A stretch of 64,000 bases of DNA from an uncultured Paracoccaceae bacterium (GTDB lineage Bacteria; Pseudomonadota; Alphaproteobacteria; Rhodobacterales; Rhodobacteraceae). A program made the translations under genes and the position numbers. Positions 1 to 7,824 of the stretch are shown here, piece by piece; position 1 is the stretch's first letter, and the number at the start of each line of letters is the position of its first letter. The DNA lies in NCBI GenBank assembly GCA_947500055.1, contig CANMQO010000003.1, forward strand, positions 186,001-250,000. The letters are read 5' to 3'. The notes beneath the pieces are model-generated. The model was given only the letters and a program-made list of their open reading frames with translations, did no database searches and had not been told where the DNA came from.

Positions 1-200
1 AAAGGCCGGGCCGCGCGGCCTTTGCAGCCGGTGACACTGTTACCGGTTTCGCGAGCATTACCGCCTCCTATTCGTTGACAAGAACGGTCAGCGTCTTTGG
101 TCAGGCTGATTATGAGTCGCTGGGCGACAATGCAGACAGCCCGCTTGTCGATGAAGACGGCGTGTTTGGCGTCAAGCTTGGTGTCTTGATGCAGTTTTGA
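1..200 (+). CDS. MipA/OmpV-like outer-membrane protein, C-terminal fragment
   Basis: The window opens inside a gene read on the plus strand in the frame that ends with TGA at 198-200; it is absent from the ORF track because no start codon is inside the window. About 65 residues are visible. They contain alternating beta-strand-like segments (ITASYSLTRTVSVFGQADY), then the segment LGDNADSPLVDEDG and a terminal phenylalanine (GVLMQF). A C-terminal Phe is the usual beta-barrel assembly signal, and LGDxADSP followed by a final strand resembles the end of the MipA/OmpV family. The family call is from memory of that motif, so it is moderate. The rest of the gene lies upstream of the window. Confidence 0.6.
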   Translation, partial: RPGRAAFAAGDTVTGFASITASYSLTRTVSVFGQADYESLGDNADSPLVDEDGVFGVKLGVLMQF

Positions 201-330
201 CTTTCATCACTTTTGTGTTGGCCCGGCACGTTATCCCGATGACACGTGTCAGGCCAATGCAGGCAACAAAGCAGTCCGGACGGGGAATGTGCGACAGCGC
301 AAGACCGCGATTTCTGCGGTGACTTGCTTT

Positions 331-354
331 TCATTTAACAAAAGTGTTAAATGA
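331..354. promoter_or_regulatory. Palindromic operator and promoter of the first ArsR operon
   Basis: Two perfect 10-bp arms, TCATTTAACA and TGTTAAATGA, are separated by AAAG. TTGCTT at 324-329 and TTAAAT at 347-352 form a plausible -35/-10 pair with 17-bp spacing, so the -10 box lies inside the right arm. The predicted transcription start falls at or next to the ATG at 360, and no Shine-Dalgarno sequence precedes that ATG; the mRNA may be leaderless. Auto-repression by the downstream ArsR protein is inferred from position and symmetry. Confidence 0.7.
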
Positions 355-359
355 TTTGA

Positions 360-680
360 ATGAGCCATATGCCATCCATCTTTGCCGCACTTAGCGACCC
401 TCATCGTCTCGACATCATCGAGACCCTGATGCGAGATGGTGAAACTTCCGCTGGTTCGATTTTTGACATGTTTGATATTTCCGGGCCGGCCGTATCCAGA
501 CATCTGTCAGTTTTGCATCAGGCCGGGCTTGTGAACCGCAAGGCAGTGGGCAAGCAGCGCCTGTATTCGGTTCGCCCCGAGGCAATCCGAAAAGTATCCG
601 ACTGGACGCTGGACCACCGCAGCTTCTGGGAAGCCAGCATTGACCGCATCGAAGCCGCCCTGAATGAGGATGAGAAATGA
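360..680 (+). CDS. ArsR/SmtB-family transcriptional regulator (SdpR-like), copy 1
   Basis: A 106-residue winged-helix repressor. The recognition helix region SGPAVSRHLSVLHQAGLV (about 41-58) and the wing KAVGKQRLYSV match the ArsR fold. No CxC or CxxC metal-site cysteines are present, so metal sensing is unlikely; the protein resembles the SdpR/YlzC-like ArsR group that is usually paired with an SRPBCC protein. The start at 360 lies 5 bp after a palindromic operator and has no SD; ATG 369 is an alternative. The gene overlaps the SRPBCC gene by 4 bp (ATGA), so the two are translationally coupled. A second such pair occurs at 4094-4824. Confidence 0.85.
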   Translation: MSHMPSIFAALSDPHRLDIIETLMRDGETSAGSIFDMFDISGPAVSRHLSVLHQAGLVNRKAVGKQRLYSVRPEAIRKVSDWTLDHRSFWEASIDRIEAALNEDEK

Positions 681-1117
681 CCGACGTTGTGACATTGGAG
701 CGTGTTCTGCCCGCCTCTGCCTCGCGGGTTTTTGAGATGATTAGCCAACCTCAGAACATGGTGCGCTGGTGGGGTCATGAAGGGATGATTGTTCCCGAGC
801 ATAATCTGAATTTCTCCAAACCCGGCCCTTGGTACTCTGTCATGGAATCGCCGGATGGCACGCGCCGCATGGTGTCTGGCGAAGTGACAGAGGTAGACCC
901 ACCACGGTTCATCGCGTTCACCTGGGCGTGGCATGACGGTGGGCCGGGCGGGCCCCGTGGCACGGAAACCCGCGTTACGATGGAAATCGACGAGATTGAT
1001 CAAAATCGCGCCAAGATGATTTTGTGCCACTATGACCTTGGAACAGATTCCGCGCGCGCCGGACACACCAAGGGGTGGCTATCGATATTCGAAAAACTTG
1101 AAACAGGGCTTGCATGA
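677..1117 (+). CDS. SRPBCC (AHSA1-like) domain protein, copy 1
   Basis: A 146-residue protein of the START/SRPBCC superfamily with a hydrophobic ligand-binding cavity. It has the typical opening (VTLERVLPASASRVFEMISQPQNMVRWW, shown by pattern), a central sheet and the C-terminal helix GWLSIFEKLETGLA. Members of the AHSA1 subgroup are commonly encoded directly after an ArsR repressor. Ligand and function are unknown; it may bind or sense a small hydrophobic molecule. Its ATG overlaps the stop of the ArsR gene. It is only about 25-30% similar by eye to the second SRPBCC protein at 4411-4824, so the two pairs are not a recent duplication. Confidence 0.8.
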   Translation: MTDVVTLERVLPASASRVFEMISQPQNMVRWWGHEGMIVPEHNLNFSKPGPWYSVMESPDGTRRMVSGEVTEVDPPRFIAFTWAWHDGGPGGPRGTETRVTMEIDEIDQNRAKMILCHYDLGTDSARAGHTKGWLSIFEKLETGLA

Positions 1118-1144
1118 TGCTGCCCGCAACTTGGAGGAACCAAA

Positions 1145-1459
1145 ATGCCTAATTACGTCTTTGCATACCATGGCGGCGGAATGCCGGAAACACCTGAGGA
1201 GGGCGCAAAAGTCATGGCTGCCTGGCAATCCTGGTACGGATCGATGGGCGACGCAGTGGTTGATGGCGGTGCCCCGGTCGGGATGTCGCAAACTGTGACT
1301 GCAACAGGTGTGACCGATAATGGTGGTGCCAACCCATTGTCAGGCTACACCGTCGTCAAGGCCGACACGATTGAAGCCGCCTGTGAACTGGCCAAGGGTT
1401 GCCCCATCCTTGATGGTGGAAACGGTACAGTCGAAGTCGCCCCAATCCACGAGATGTGA
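1145..1459 (+). CDS. YCII-related domain protein
   Basis: A 104-residue dimeric alpha/beta-barrel type protein. MPNYVFAYHGG at the start, the conserved-looking DGGAPVG segment around residues 39-45 and GYTVVKADTIEAACELAKGCP near the C-terminus are typical of the YCII/DGPF family. A good SD (GGAGG, about 8 nt before ATG) supports the start. It follows the ArsR-SRPBCC pair by 27 bp on the same strand and is probably cotranscribed. The biochemical role of the family is not settled; several members sit next to ECF sigma factors or SRPBCC genes. Confidence 0.8.
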   Translation: MPNYVFAYHGGGMPETPEEGAKVMAAWQSWYGSMGDAVVDGGAPVGMSQTVTATGVTDNGGANPLSGYTVVKADTIEAACELAKGCPILDGGNGTVEVAPIHEM

Positions 1460-1462
1460 AGC

Positions 1463-1504
1463 GGTCACGTGACCTCTGGCCAGTACGATCATGCGCTGGC
1501 CAGA
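1463..1504. terminator. Adjacent palindromes between convergent genes
   Basis: GGTCACGTGACC (1463-1474) is a perfect palindrome. It is followed directly by TCTGGCCAG (1475-1483) and its inverted partner CTGGCCAGA (1496-1504). The position, just after the YCII gene stop and facing a convergent gene, suggests a bidirectional termination or mRNA end structure. There is no T-run, so intrinsic termination is uncertain. Confidence 0.4.
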
Positions 1505-1562
1505 TCGGTTCGCGGGCTTCACCAAGTCACCACCAATCCTGCATTCAGCAAGCCTAAAGACC

Positions 1563-2267
1563 TCACGTGTTTTGGCATTGTGCCGGCTCCGACGTCACGG
1601 GTGTCCAAAAGAGGGTTCGAAACAGCCAGAACAACATCAAAGAAATGATAATGAGTTCCGGCAATGAAAGGACGCCTGAATTTCTTATCACGTCCGGAAA
1701 GGCGGTCGCGCCGGGCCCCGTAAAGGCGGAGCCTGCTGCGATGAAAAACCCGATGCACATGCGAGACAAATGTTGTGCGATCCGGTGTTTTCTTGACAGG
1801 TCGGCGCAAAGGAACAGGCATAGATCCCCGATCATCGTGGCACCAGCCAGGATCGACAGAAATAGATAGTCGGCAGCCTGAAAACCAAACAGGCCAGTTT
1901 CCGGAAGCGACAGGGCGTAAAGACCCGCCGTGACCAGACCTGCGACATTAAGGAAGTTGACGACCCCGATTACAGCGAGCCAACGTCCATTGGCGTTTAG
2001 CCGCCGGCGTGCCGTCAACCAACCGCTCAGGATCAAAGTCACCCCGAGCACCCCCGCATGAAAGGTGATGTAGAATTCCGCAAACTTCATAAGCCCGAGA
2101 AGCGCGCCAAGGATTGACGACGACGCCATGCTGGCGGCAAAAAGGCGACCCGCGCTGACATGCAGGATGGCACCTTTGCGGGCTGCAAGCGCGACGGCAC
2201 CCATAAGAACAGCAAGCCCCCCAAAGGCGGCATGGGTGCCGGTTATAAACATATTGAGATCGACCAT
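1563..2267 (-). CDS. Hypothetical polytopic membrane protein
   Basis: About 234 residues with six to seven hydrophobic segments, beginning MVDLNMFITGTHAAFGG. HVSAGRLFAASM and an internal GWLTARRRLN loop recall DUF2306-like small membrane proteins, but the assignment is tentative. The ORF track starts at 2282; the second ATG at 2267 is preferred because AGGAAA lies about 6 nt upstream of it. The gene is divergent from the AraC regulator at 2393 with a roughly 110-bp shared promoter region, so the regulator may control it. No catalytic motif is visible. Confidence 0.6.
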   Translation of the reverse strand: MVDLNMFITGTHAAFGGLAVLMGAVALAARKGAILHVSAGRLFAASMASSSILGALLGLMKFAEFYITFHAGVLGVTLILSGWLTARRRLNANGRWLAVIGVVNFLNVAGLVTAGLYALSLPETGLFGFQAADYLFLSILAGATMIGDLCLFLCADLSRKHRIAQHLSRMCIGFFIAAGSAFTGPGATAFPDVIRNSGVLSLPELIIISLMLFWLFRTLFWTPVTSEPAQCQNT

Positions 2268-2392
2268 TGACGTTTCCTGCATTTGTGCGCCGTAAGCGCG
2301 TTGACCACGATGATTGAAACATCGATTAGCCGCGAATTTGCGGGGCGTCGTCCGCGCAGGACGGCGCGGACGTTTATTCGACCGGTTTAGGT

Positions 2393-3577
2393 GTGGCCTG
2401 TGTTGATGCGGTCAGGGAAACCGGCATAGCATTGGGCATGCAATCTGACGGAACAATTGCCCTTTCTGCGGCGTGTCTGGGCATCGCCCTGGCGGGTGCA
2501 GCATCTGTTTTTCTACCCAATTCAAACGGGCGGGCGCGCCTTTTGCTTGCGGTCGTTTACGGTGCGTTTGCAATGATCGTCGCTGTGCCCTTGATCCGCA
2601 CATTCGCCCCTATGTTGCATGCCTTCCACCTGCCATTGGTTTTGCTGGCGCTCTTGATCCTGCCACCTGCAATCTATCATTACGTCGCCGCAAAATCGGC
2701 GGAGTTGCGGCCGCCACCCCCACGTTGGTACGACATCCTACTGCCTTTCGTCGGATGCATCGTTGCCGTTGGGTTCTGGTTGCTGCCTGCCAGCGCAAAG
2801 GAAGTCATGTTCATCGACGGGGCCTTGCCACCGGGCATCGCGCCTGCAGCGCTTGCATTGACCACCTTCGCCCTGATCATGTGTTGGTTAGTCGCCTCGT
2901 TGGGATATCTCATTGCGACATTTCGACGGCTTCGCGCATACCGGTCGCGGCTTAAGGCGTTGTACTCGAACACTGACTGGCGCGAATTGCGCTGGGTTGA
3001 CTGGTTGATCTTATTTCTTGTCGCATTGTGGACCGCCGCCGCCACCTCGCTTGCCAGTGACAATCTGGGGGAGGGACCGCTGATTTCCCGGAATGCTGTT
3101 TATATTCTGACCGCCTGCCTTTTGCTGTTTCTCATTATCTTTGCATCTCTGACGCCGCCCAGCGTTCATTCAGATGCCCCACCGCAAGAAAAATACGCGC
3201 GTTCTGCGTTGTCGCCCGACCAGGCGGCGCAGATTGCAGAGCGCATCCGGTTGGCGATGCAGAAGGACGCCCTGTATCTTGATCCCAATCTTTCACTGCA
3301 AAAACTGTCGCGTCATGTTGGTGCTCTCCCCAATCTGGTTTCGCAGACATTGAACGAGGAAATCGGCGCGACATTCTTTGACTATGTAGCGCGGTGGCGG
3401 ATCGAGGCATCAAAGCCACTTATTGCAGCAGGCGAAAGATCCGTGTTGTCGGTCGCATTGGAGGTCGGATTCAACTCACGCTCAACCTTCTACAAGGCAT
3501 TTCGACGTGAAACCGGTTTGACGCCGAAAGCCTATCGCGCATTACAGGACCATGGTGCAGACAGGAAGGCGGGCTGA
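2393..3577 (+). CDS. AraC-family regulator with N-terminal membrane domain
   Basis: A 394-residue protein. The first roughly 260 residues contain about seven hydrophobic segments (LSAACLGIALAGAASVFL, LPLVLLALLILPP, ILTACLLLFLIIFASL), and the last 100 residues form an AraC-type double HTH (ISLQKLSRHVGALPNLVSQTLNEE-like first helix pair, then SVLSVALEVGFNSRSTFYKAF and TGLTPKAYR). Membrane-anchored AraC proteins of this layout are known in proteobacteria. The track start is GTG; an ATG at 2438 (MQSDGTIALS) just before the first segment is an equally good start, and neither has an obvious SD. The divergent membrane protein is the likely local target. Confidence 0.8.
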   Translation: MACVDAVRETGIALGMQSDGTIALSAACLGIALAGAASVFLPNSNGRARLLLAVVYGAFAMIVAVPLIRTFAPMLHAFHLPLVLLALLILPPAIYHYVAAKSAELRPPPPRWYDILLPFVGCIVAVGFWLLPASAKEVMFIDGALPPGIAPAALALTTFALIMCWLVASLGYLIATFRRLRAYRSRLKALYSNTDWRELRWVDWLILFLVALWTAAATSLASDNLGEGPLISRNAVYILTACLLLFLIIFASLTPPSVHSDAPPQEKYARSALSPDQAAQIAERIRLAMQKDALYLDPNLSLQKLSRHVGALPNLVSQTLNEEIGATFFDYVARWRIEASKPLIAAGERSVLSVALEVGFNSRSTFYKAFRRETGLTPKAYRALQDHGADRKAG

Positions 3578-3608
3578 GGCGGGTCACCCGACGCGGTCAA
3601 GTTTTGCC

Positions 3609-3658
3609 TTGACATGATACTATTTGGTTTCATATTTAAATGATACCAAATAGTATCA
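3609..3658. promoter_or_regulatory. Long dyad operator overlapping a consensus-like promoter
   Basis: TTGACA (3609-3614) is a perfect -35 box. From 3615 to 3658 runs a 44-bp dyad: arms TGATACTATTTGGTTTCAT and ATGATACCAAATAGTATCA, 19 bp each with one mismatch, around ATTTAA. The -10 region (ATATTT, 3632-3637, 17-bp spacing) is the dyad centre. A repressor bound here would cover the whole promoter. The downstream ArsR gene (4094) is the obvious candidate ligand; that link is inference. Confidence 0.75.
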
Positions 3659-3671
3659 CAAAGGATCTAAT

Positions 3672-4097
3672 ATGAAACGTCTACTCGGAGCTTCGGGCAT
3701 TGCGTTCCTGCTTGCCGCCACATCTTTGAACGCGGAACAGATCAGACTGTTGAGTGCAGACGATTTTGCCTGGGAAACAACGGCAGAGGGCGTGGCGTTT
3801 GCCGCGTTGCAAGGCGGCCGGTTTGCTGAAGCATATCAAGCGCTGGTCAGGTTGCCCGCTGGCACCGTTAGCCCGCCACATGTGAAATCGGCCAACATGT
3901 ACGGGGTCATGCTGCAAGGTGAAATGATCCACTATGCGACCGGCGATAGCCCCGATGGCGCGCGCAGGATGGGGCCGGGTTCTTTCTACAGCATCTCCAG
4001 AGGGACAGAGCATGTTTCTGCCTGCGTCTCGGACGCCCCATGCGTGGCCTACCTCTATCAGGACGGTGCGTTTGATTTTCTGCCGGTGCCGCAATGA
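3672..4097 (+). CDS. Secreted cupin-domain protein
   Basis: A 141-residue protein with a Sec signal peptide (MKRLLGASGIAFLLAATSLNA, cleavage near residue 21) and a single cupin fold. VRLPAGTVSPPHVKSANMYGVMLQGEM carries the G(X)5HxH-like strand pair in degenerate form, and GPGSFYSISRGTEHVSACVS is the second cupin motif with a histidine. It resembles the DUF4437-type periplasmic cupins. AAGGATC precedes the ATG. It is the first gene of an operon with an ArsR repressor and an SRPBCC protein, joined by overlapping start/stop codons (ATGATGA), and is controlled by the palindromic promoter immediately upstream. Confidence 0.75.
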   Translation: MKRLLGASGIAFLLAATSLNAEQIRLLSADDFAWETTAEGVAFAALQGGRFAEAYQALVRLPAGTVSPPHVKSANMYGVMLQGEMIHYATGDSPDGARRMGPGSFYSISRGTEHVSACVSDAPCVAYLYQDGAFDFLPVPQ

Positions 4098-4414
4098 TGA
4101 ATTCTGAACAACTTGGCTTTCGTGCCCTCGCCGATCCGACCCGCCGCAATATTCTTGAGTTACTCGCAACCGAAGACATGACCATTGCCGAGGTCGCAGA
4201 GAATTTTGAGATGACGCGGGCTGCCGTAAAGAAACACCTCACGATTTTGAATGAAGGCGGTCTGATCTCTGTTCAGGTGGACGGCAGAACGCGGCGAAAC
4301 ACACTCAATGCTGATGGGCTAAGGCGCCTGTTCGATTGGTTCAGCTACTTTGACGCCTTCTGGGACAGCCGCCTCGACAAACTGAAATCCGAAATTGAAA
4401 AGGACATTCAATGA
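4094..4414 (+). CDS. ArsR/SmtB-family transcriptional regulator (SdpR-like), copy 2
   Basis: A 106-residue winged-helix repressor, FRALADPTRRNILELLA being the signature opening and TRAAVKKHLTILNEGGLI the recognition helix. The wing is VQVDGRTRRNTL, and the C-terminal FDAFWDSRLDKLKSEIEK helix is the dimer arm typical of ArsR proteins paired with SRPBCC partners. No cysteine metal site is visible. The start overlaps the cupin stop, and its own stop overlaps the next start by 4 bp. Likely auto-repressor of the 3609-3658 operator. Confidence 0.85.
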   Translation: MMNSEQLGFRALADPTRRNILELLATEDMTIAEVAENFEMTRAAVKKHLTILNEGGLISVQVDGRTRRNTLNADGLRRLFDWFSYFDAFWDSRLDKLKSEIEKDIQ

Positions 4415-4824
4415 CACAGAATATTTTGCACAAATCCATCTATCTCAAAGCGACCCCTGCACAGGTCTGGGCCTACCTCACCGAGCCGGAAAAGCTGGGG
4501 ATTTGGTTCCATAAGCCCAATGCCACATTGGTTGAGGGTGAGTATGAAATGTTCGGTGTCGAAAGCGGCAACAAACTCATGTGGGGCGAAGTGCTTGTTG
4601 CTGAGCCGTATTCCCGCCTCGAATATACCTTCACGATTGCGCCCATGGGAGATCGGACCAGTACCGTGAAATGGAGCCTGAAGGAAGTTTCGGGCGGCAC
4701 AAACCTGTCATTGCGCCACGAAGGCTTGCCGCAAGGTGCAGAGGCGTTCGATCTGATGCTCGCGCTCGACAAGGGTTGGGACGATCATCTTGCCAGAATG
4801 CGGGAATCTGCGCACGCCAACTAA
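4411..4824 (+). CDS. SRPBCC (AHSA1-like) domain protein, copy 2
   Basis: A 137-residue START-like protein (IYLKATPAQVWAYLTEPEKLGIWF opening, GTNLSLRHEGLP strand, final helix FDLMLALDKGWDDHLARM). It is translationally coupled to the ArsR repressor by ATGA. Such pairs are thought to sense or bind hydrophobic ligands, but none is identified. Together with the secreted cupin it forms a three-gene operon different in composition from the first ArsR operon. Confidence 0.8.
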   Translation: MTQNILHKSIYLKATPAQVWAYLTEPEKLGIWFHKPNATLVEGEYEMFGVESGNKLMWGEVLVAEPYSRLEYTFTIAPMGDRTSTVKWSLKEVSGGTNLSLRHEGLPQGAEAFDLMLALDKGWDDHLARMRESAHAN

Positions 4825-4830
4825 GTGCAA

Positions 4831-4892
4831 GCATGCCGATCTTCGCGAGTTGGGTCGGCATGCCTGTCGGGCGATACGAGGGCGGTATCGCC
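4831..4892 (+). terminator. Two consecutive stem-loops after the SRPBCC operon
   Basis: GCATGCCGA (4831-4839) pairs with TCGGCATGC (4855-4863). Directly after it GGCGATAC (4870-4877) pairs with GTATCGCC (4885-4892). Neither is followed by a T-run, so they may be Rho-dependent 3' end barriers rather than intrinsic terminators. Confidence 0.45.
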
Positions 4893-5135
4893 AAGGGGTG
4901 AACTCAAGGAATTGATCTAGCGCTCACCGCAACGCGAAGAAATGCAGCCCGTGCCCGTTATCGGCCAGAATTTGCGACGCGTTCCGTTTTGGTTGGTGCA
5001 GGTTTGTCTTAGCAACGGTGTTTATCAGGCTGTCAGAGCAGCCCACAGAATATCTGGGCAGCGTGGATTGGTTCTGCTAAGAACTCGGAAACCCTACCCC
5101 TATTTGCAGGGCGGCGCGTTCCAAGTGGTATCAAT
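4893..5135. other. Intergenic region before the glycan island
   Basis: The gap between the SRPBCC operon and the first glycosyltransferase is 311 bp, of which the first part holds the two stem-loops. In the remainder I see no coding region, RNA gene or clear promoter consensus; it presumably carries the promoter for the 5136-9461 gene set. Confidence 0.4.
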
Positions 5136-6146
5136 ATGTCGGCCGACACATATCTCATCTACACCACCATGAAGAACGAAGGCCCTTACATGTTGGAATG
5201 GGTGGCTTACTATCGGTCGCTGGGCTTCGATCAGATCCTAATCTACACAAACGACTGCGACGATGGCACCGATCTGATTGCAAAACGACTGACTGAAATG
5301 GGTCTGGCGACCCATGTTGACAACACCGTTGCCAAGGGCGGCAGTCCGCAAAACCAGATGCTGCGACGGGTGCGTCATCACAAGGCATTCAAAGCGGCAA
5401 CATGGGTGTTCAGTCTTGATGTCGACGAATACCTTAACATCCGCCTGCCTGACGCAAACATGCCCGCCTTGATTGCCAAACTGGAAGAAGTGGCGGAAGG
5501 TCCGCTTGACGTTGCATCATTCGGATGGAAGCTATTTGGTTGTGGTGGCATCACAAGCTTTGTGGACGCGCCTGTCACACAACAGTTCTTTCTTTGTGAT
5601 GATGAGCACCACCCCTATTCGGGTGTCGCACGTGGTTTCAAAAGCATCACGCGGAACAATGGCAAATTTCCCCGTTTTGGCCCGCATCGACCCAAAGGTG
5701 TCGCCGAAGAGCAGGAACAGCATGTGCGTTGGTCCGACGCTGGCGGCCGCCTGATGCCCTATGCGTCCGTGTCCTGGCGGGCCGACGCGGAGTTCCGGCA
5801 TGATTTTGCGAGGCTCCACCATTATGTCGTCCGCTCGGTTGACGGGTTTCTGGTCAAGCGCGATCGCGGCAAGACCAACCATATCGATAGTGATCAGGCC
5901 GAGATCTACTGGAACAACATGAATGCCAATGTGACAGAGGATCGCTCAATTCTACCGGCGGCCGAACGCGCCGAGCCATTACGCAAGGAACTGATGGCTG
6001 ATCCTGTATTGAGCGGGCTTCACGACCGGGCGGTCGCGTGGCATCGCGCGAAGATCTCAGAACTTCGTGCGCGCGAAGATTGGACAGCGTTCCGGCAATA
6101 CCTCAACGACAACATTTTGACCCGGCCACCGGGTAAACCCGGGTGA
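5136..6146 (+). CDS. Glycosyltransferase family 2-like protein (copy A)
   Basis: A 336-residue cytoplasmic GT-A transferase of the Glyco_tranf_2_4 type. The nucleotide-sugar fold begins with YTTMKNEGPYMLEWVAYY (MKNEG at 12-16) and a DGTD turn (43-46). The metal-binding DxD equivalent is SLDVDEYLNIR (DVDE at 95-98). The C-terminal block HHYVVRSVDGFLVKRDRGKTNH is shared almost word for word with the paralogue at 7825. Acceptor and donor are unknown. The start has only a weak SD. It is the first gene of a tight five-gene set and probably acts in surface-polysaccharide assembly. Confidence 0.85.
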   Translation: MSADTYLIYTTMKNEGPYMLEWVAYYRSLGFDQILIYTNDCDDGTDLIAKRLTEMGLATHVDNTVAKGGSPQNQMLRRVRHHKAFKAATWVFSLDVDEYLNIRLPDANMPALIAKLEEVAEGPLDVASFGWKLFGCGGITSFVDAPVTQQFFLCDDEHHPYSGVARGFKSITRNNGKFPRFGPHRPKGVAEEQEQHVRWSDAGGRLMPYASVSWRADAEFRHDFARLHHYVVRSVDGFLVKRDRGKTNHIDSDQAEIYWNNMNANVTEDRSILPAAERAEPLRKELMADPVLSGLHDRAVAWHRAKISELRAREDWTAFRQYLNDNILTRPPGKPG

Positions 6147-6153
6147 CCGTAGG

Positions 6154-6897
6154 ATGCTGATATATTGCGGTGACTCACACGCGCGTCCGTTTGAGAACAA
6201 CATTTTTGAACACAAGGAGCGCAATCCAATCTTGAAAGAAACACTCTTGGTTTGGAGGCCCGGCGCGACTGCCGGTGGCTTTGCCAGAGACAAAACTCGC
6301 AGGCGCCTCAAAGAAGCATTTGTCGTTGCCTTGGACAAAACAAAGGCAACTCATGCCTGCTTCAACCTTGGGCAAGTCGATGTTGACGTCGGCTACTATT
6401 ATACCTGCATGACAAAGCCCGCGCCTTCATTCGAAGATTGGGTTGCCGAACGGTATGAAAGCTACATCTCTTTTTGCCGCTCATTTGATCTTCATGTTGT
6501 GATCAAAGGGTTGAACCCATCATGTCTGATTTCCGATCAGCGTATTCAGTCTTACGTGCGTCGTAACACGATCAAATCGTTCAAGACGAAAGCGGAATAC
6601 CGTGATGCATATGCCAATGCCGTTCATCTGATGACAAAGCAATCACATGCAGAGCGAAATGTGCGCGCCAATGTCATTCTTCGCGATATCTGCACGCGTA
6701 CCCGGCTACCATTCTTTGATATTCGGGCGTTTTCTAGTGATGCACATTGCCCGGGTCTTGTCCGAAGTGACCTTGTTGCGCCGCGACTGGATGTTCATAT
6801 TTGCGATTCAGTTGCCACTCGGCGCGCCTACTACGATGGTCTTGTCAGCGCTTTGAACGCGGACCGCCATTTGGATCAAAACCATGAAACCGCGTAG
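6154..6897 (+). CDS. SGNH/GDSL-like protein of unknown function
   Basis: A 247-residue protein I do not recognise at family level. The N-terminus LIYCGDSHARPF (GDSHA at 6-10) resembles SGNH block I, NLGQVDVDVG (about 72-81) could be the oxyanion-hole block, and DVHICD at about 213-218 fits the catalytic Asp-x-x-His type block V. Together these suggest an SGNH-fold hydrolase or O-acyl transferase that decorates a glycan. No signal peptide or membrane segment is visible. It starts 7 bp after the GT-A gene and overlaps the next gene by 14 bp, so it belongs to the same transcription unit. Call by motif only. Confidence 0.5.
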   Translation: MLIYCGDSHARPFENNIFEHKERNPILKETLLVWRPGATAGGFARDKTRRRLKEAFVVALDKTKATHACFNLGQVDVDVGYYYTCMTKPAPSFEDWVAERYESYISFCRSFDLHVVIKGLNPSCLISDQRIQSYVRRNTIKSFKTKAEYRDAYANAVHLMTKQSHAERNVRANVILRDICTRTRLPFFDIRAFSSDAHCPGLVRSDLVAPRLDVHICDSVATRRAYYDGLVSALNADRHLDQNHETA

Positions 6898-7822
6898 GAT
6901 TGTCTTTGCCTATCGCCGTGGGCAGATCAAGATGGGCGGAAAGTTCATGCGCGTCGACCAATTGAGCGATATTGCTCGGGCACATTTTCCTGAACATTAT
7001 GAGATCACGACGGAATTTGTCCCACGGGGGCGATATGAAACCCAAACCAATAAGTTTCTTCGGGCCTGCCGCGGCGCCGTTGTGATTTTCCACAAATCGG
7101 CAGCCTCAAATCTTGAGCCCGAGACACGGGCCAAGTTGCGCCCGGCAGCCGCGGGAATCTGTGTGGATCATTTGGACATTGTTGTAGGCCCGCTAGAGAA
7201 AGGCTTTATCGATGTTCACATCGCAGCGTCGCGTGCGGGTGAGGCCGAACTGGTGCGGAGCCTTCCTCGGCTTGCGGCGGTACCGGGCACACAAGTGCGC
7301 CATTTACGCCATCATGCTGATCCACGGTTGGGCAAGATCACGGCTGCGCGCCTCAAGTCGGTCAAGCCCGGCTACTTTGGGGCGGCAGGCAACGTCGATG
7401 ATCTTGGTGCGTTTCCCAAAAATACATTGATCCCCGAATACGATCCGGCCGATGTCGACGGGTTTCTTTCGGCTTTCTCCCAATCCAACCTGCATCTTTG
7501 CGTACGTACCCCTTATGCCAAAAGAAGCTATGGCGCGCTTTCGACCAAACCATTTACGAAGGGGTTTGGTGCCGCCATGGTAAAGGCAAATGTGTTGGTC
7601 AACCGGCAGGTCCATGATGCCATACATTATCTGGGCGACGACTACCCGTTCATGATACCGGAAAGTTCTGCAAATGCGATTGCGGAGGGGGTCAATAAGG
7701 CCGAAAGTGCCTTTGGCACGGATGAATGGAAACGAGGACTTGATCGGATGGCCGATATGGCTGCAAGGATAAGCCCAGCCGAAGTTGCGCGTGAACTCAA
7801 GCAAATCGTGGATTTGTTCTAA
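6884..7822 (+). CDS. Possible GT-B-type glycosyltransferase (unknown family)
   Basis: A 312-residue protein without a family I can name. The N-terminal half has Rossmann-like strands (RRIVFAYRRGQ, GAVVIFHKS, AAGICVDHLDIVV). The C-terminal half contains KPFTKGFGAAMVKANVLVNRQVHDAIHYLG, which has the layout of the nucleotide-sugar-binding region of GT-B enzymes (K-P-x-T-K, then G-A-x-x-x-x-x-V-L-V). It overlaps the SGNH-like gene by 14 bp and is followed 2 bp later by a GT2 paralogue. The function is inferred from context and fold impression only. Confidence 0.4.
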   Translation: MKPRRIVFAYRRGQIKMGGKFMRVDQLSDIARAHFPEHYEITTEFVPRGRYETQTNKFLRACRGAVVIFHKSAASNLEPETRAKLRPAAAGICVDHLDIVVGPLEKGFIDVHIAASRAGEAELVRSLPRLAAVPGTQVRHLRHHADPRLGKITAARLKSVKPGYFGAAGNVDDLGAFPKNTLIPEYDPADVDGFLSAFSQSNLHLCVRTPYAKRSYGALSTKPFTKGFGAAMVKANVLVNRQVHDAIHYLGDDYPFMIPESSANAIAEGVNKAESAFGTDEWKRGLDRMADMAARISPAEVARELKQIVDLF

Positions 7823-7824
7823 TA

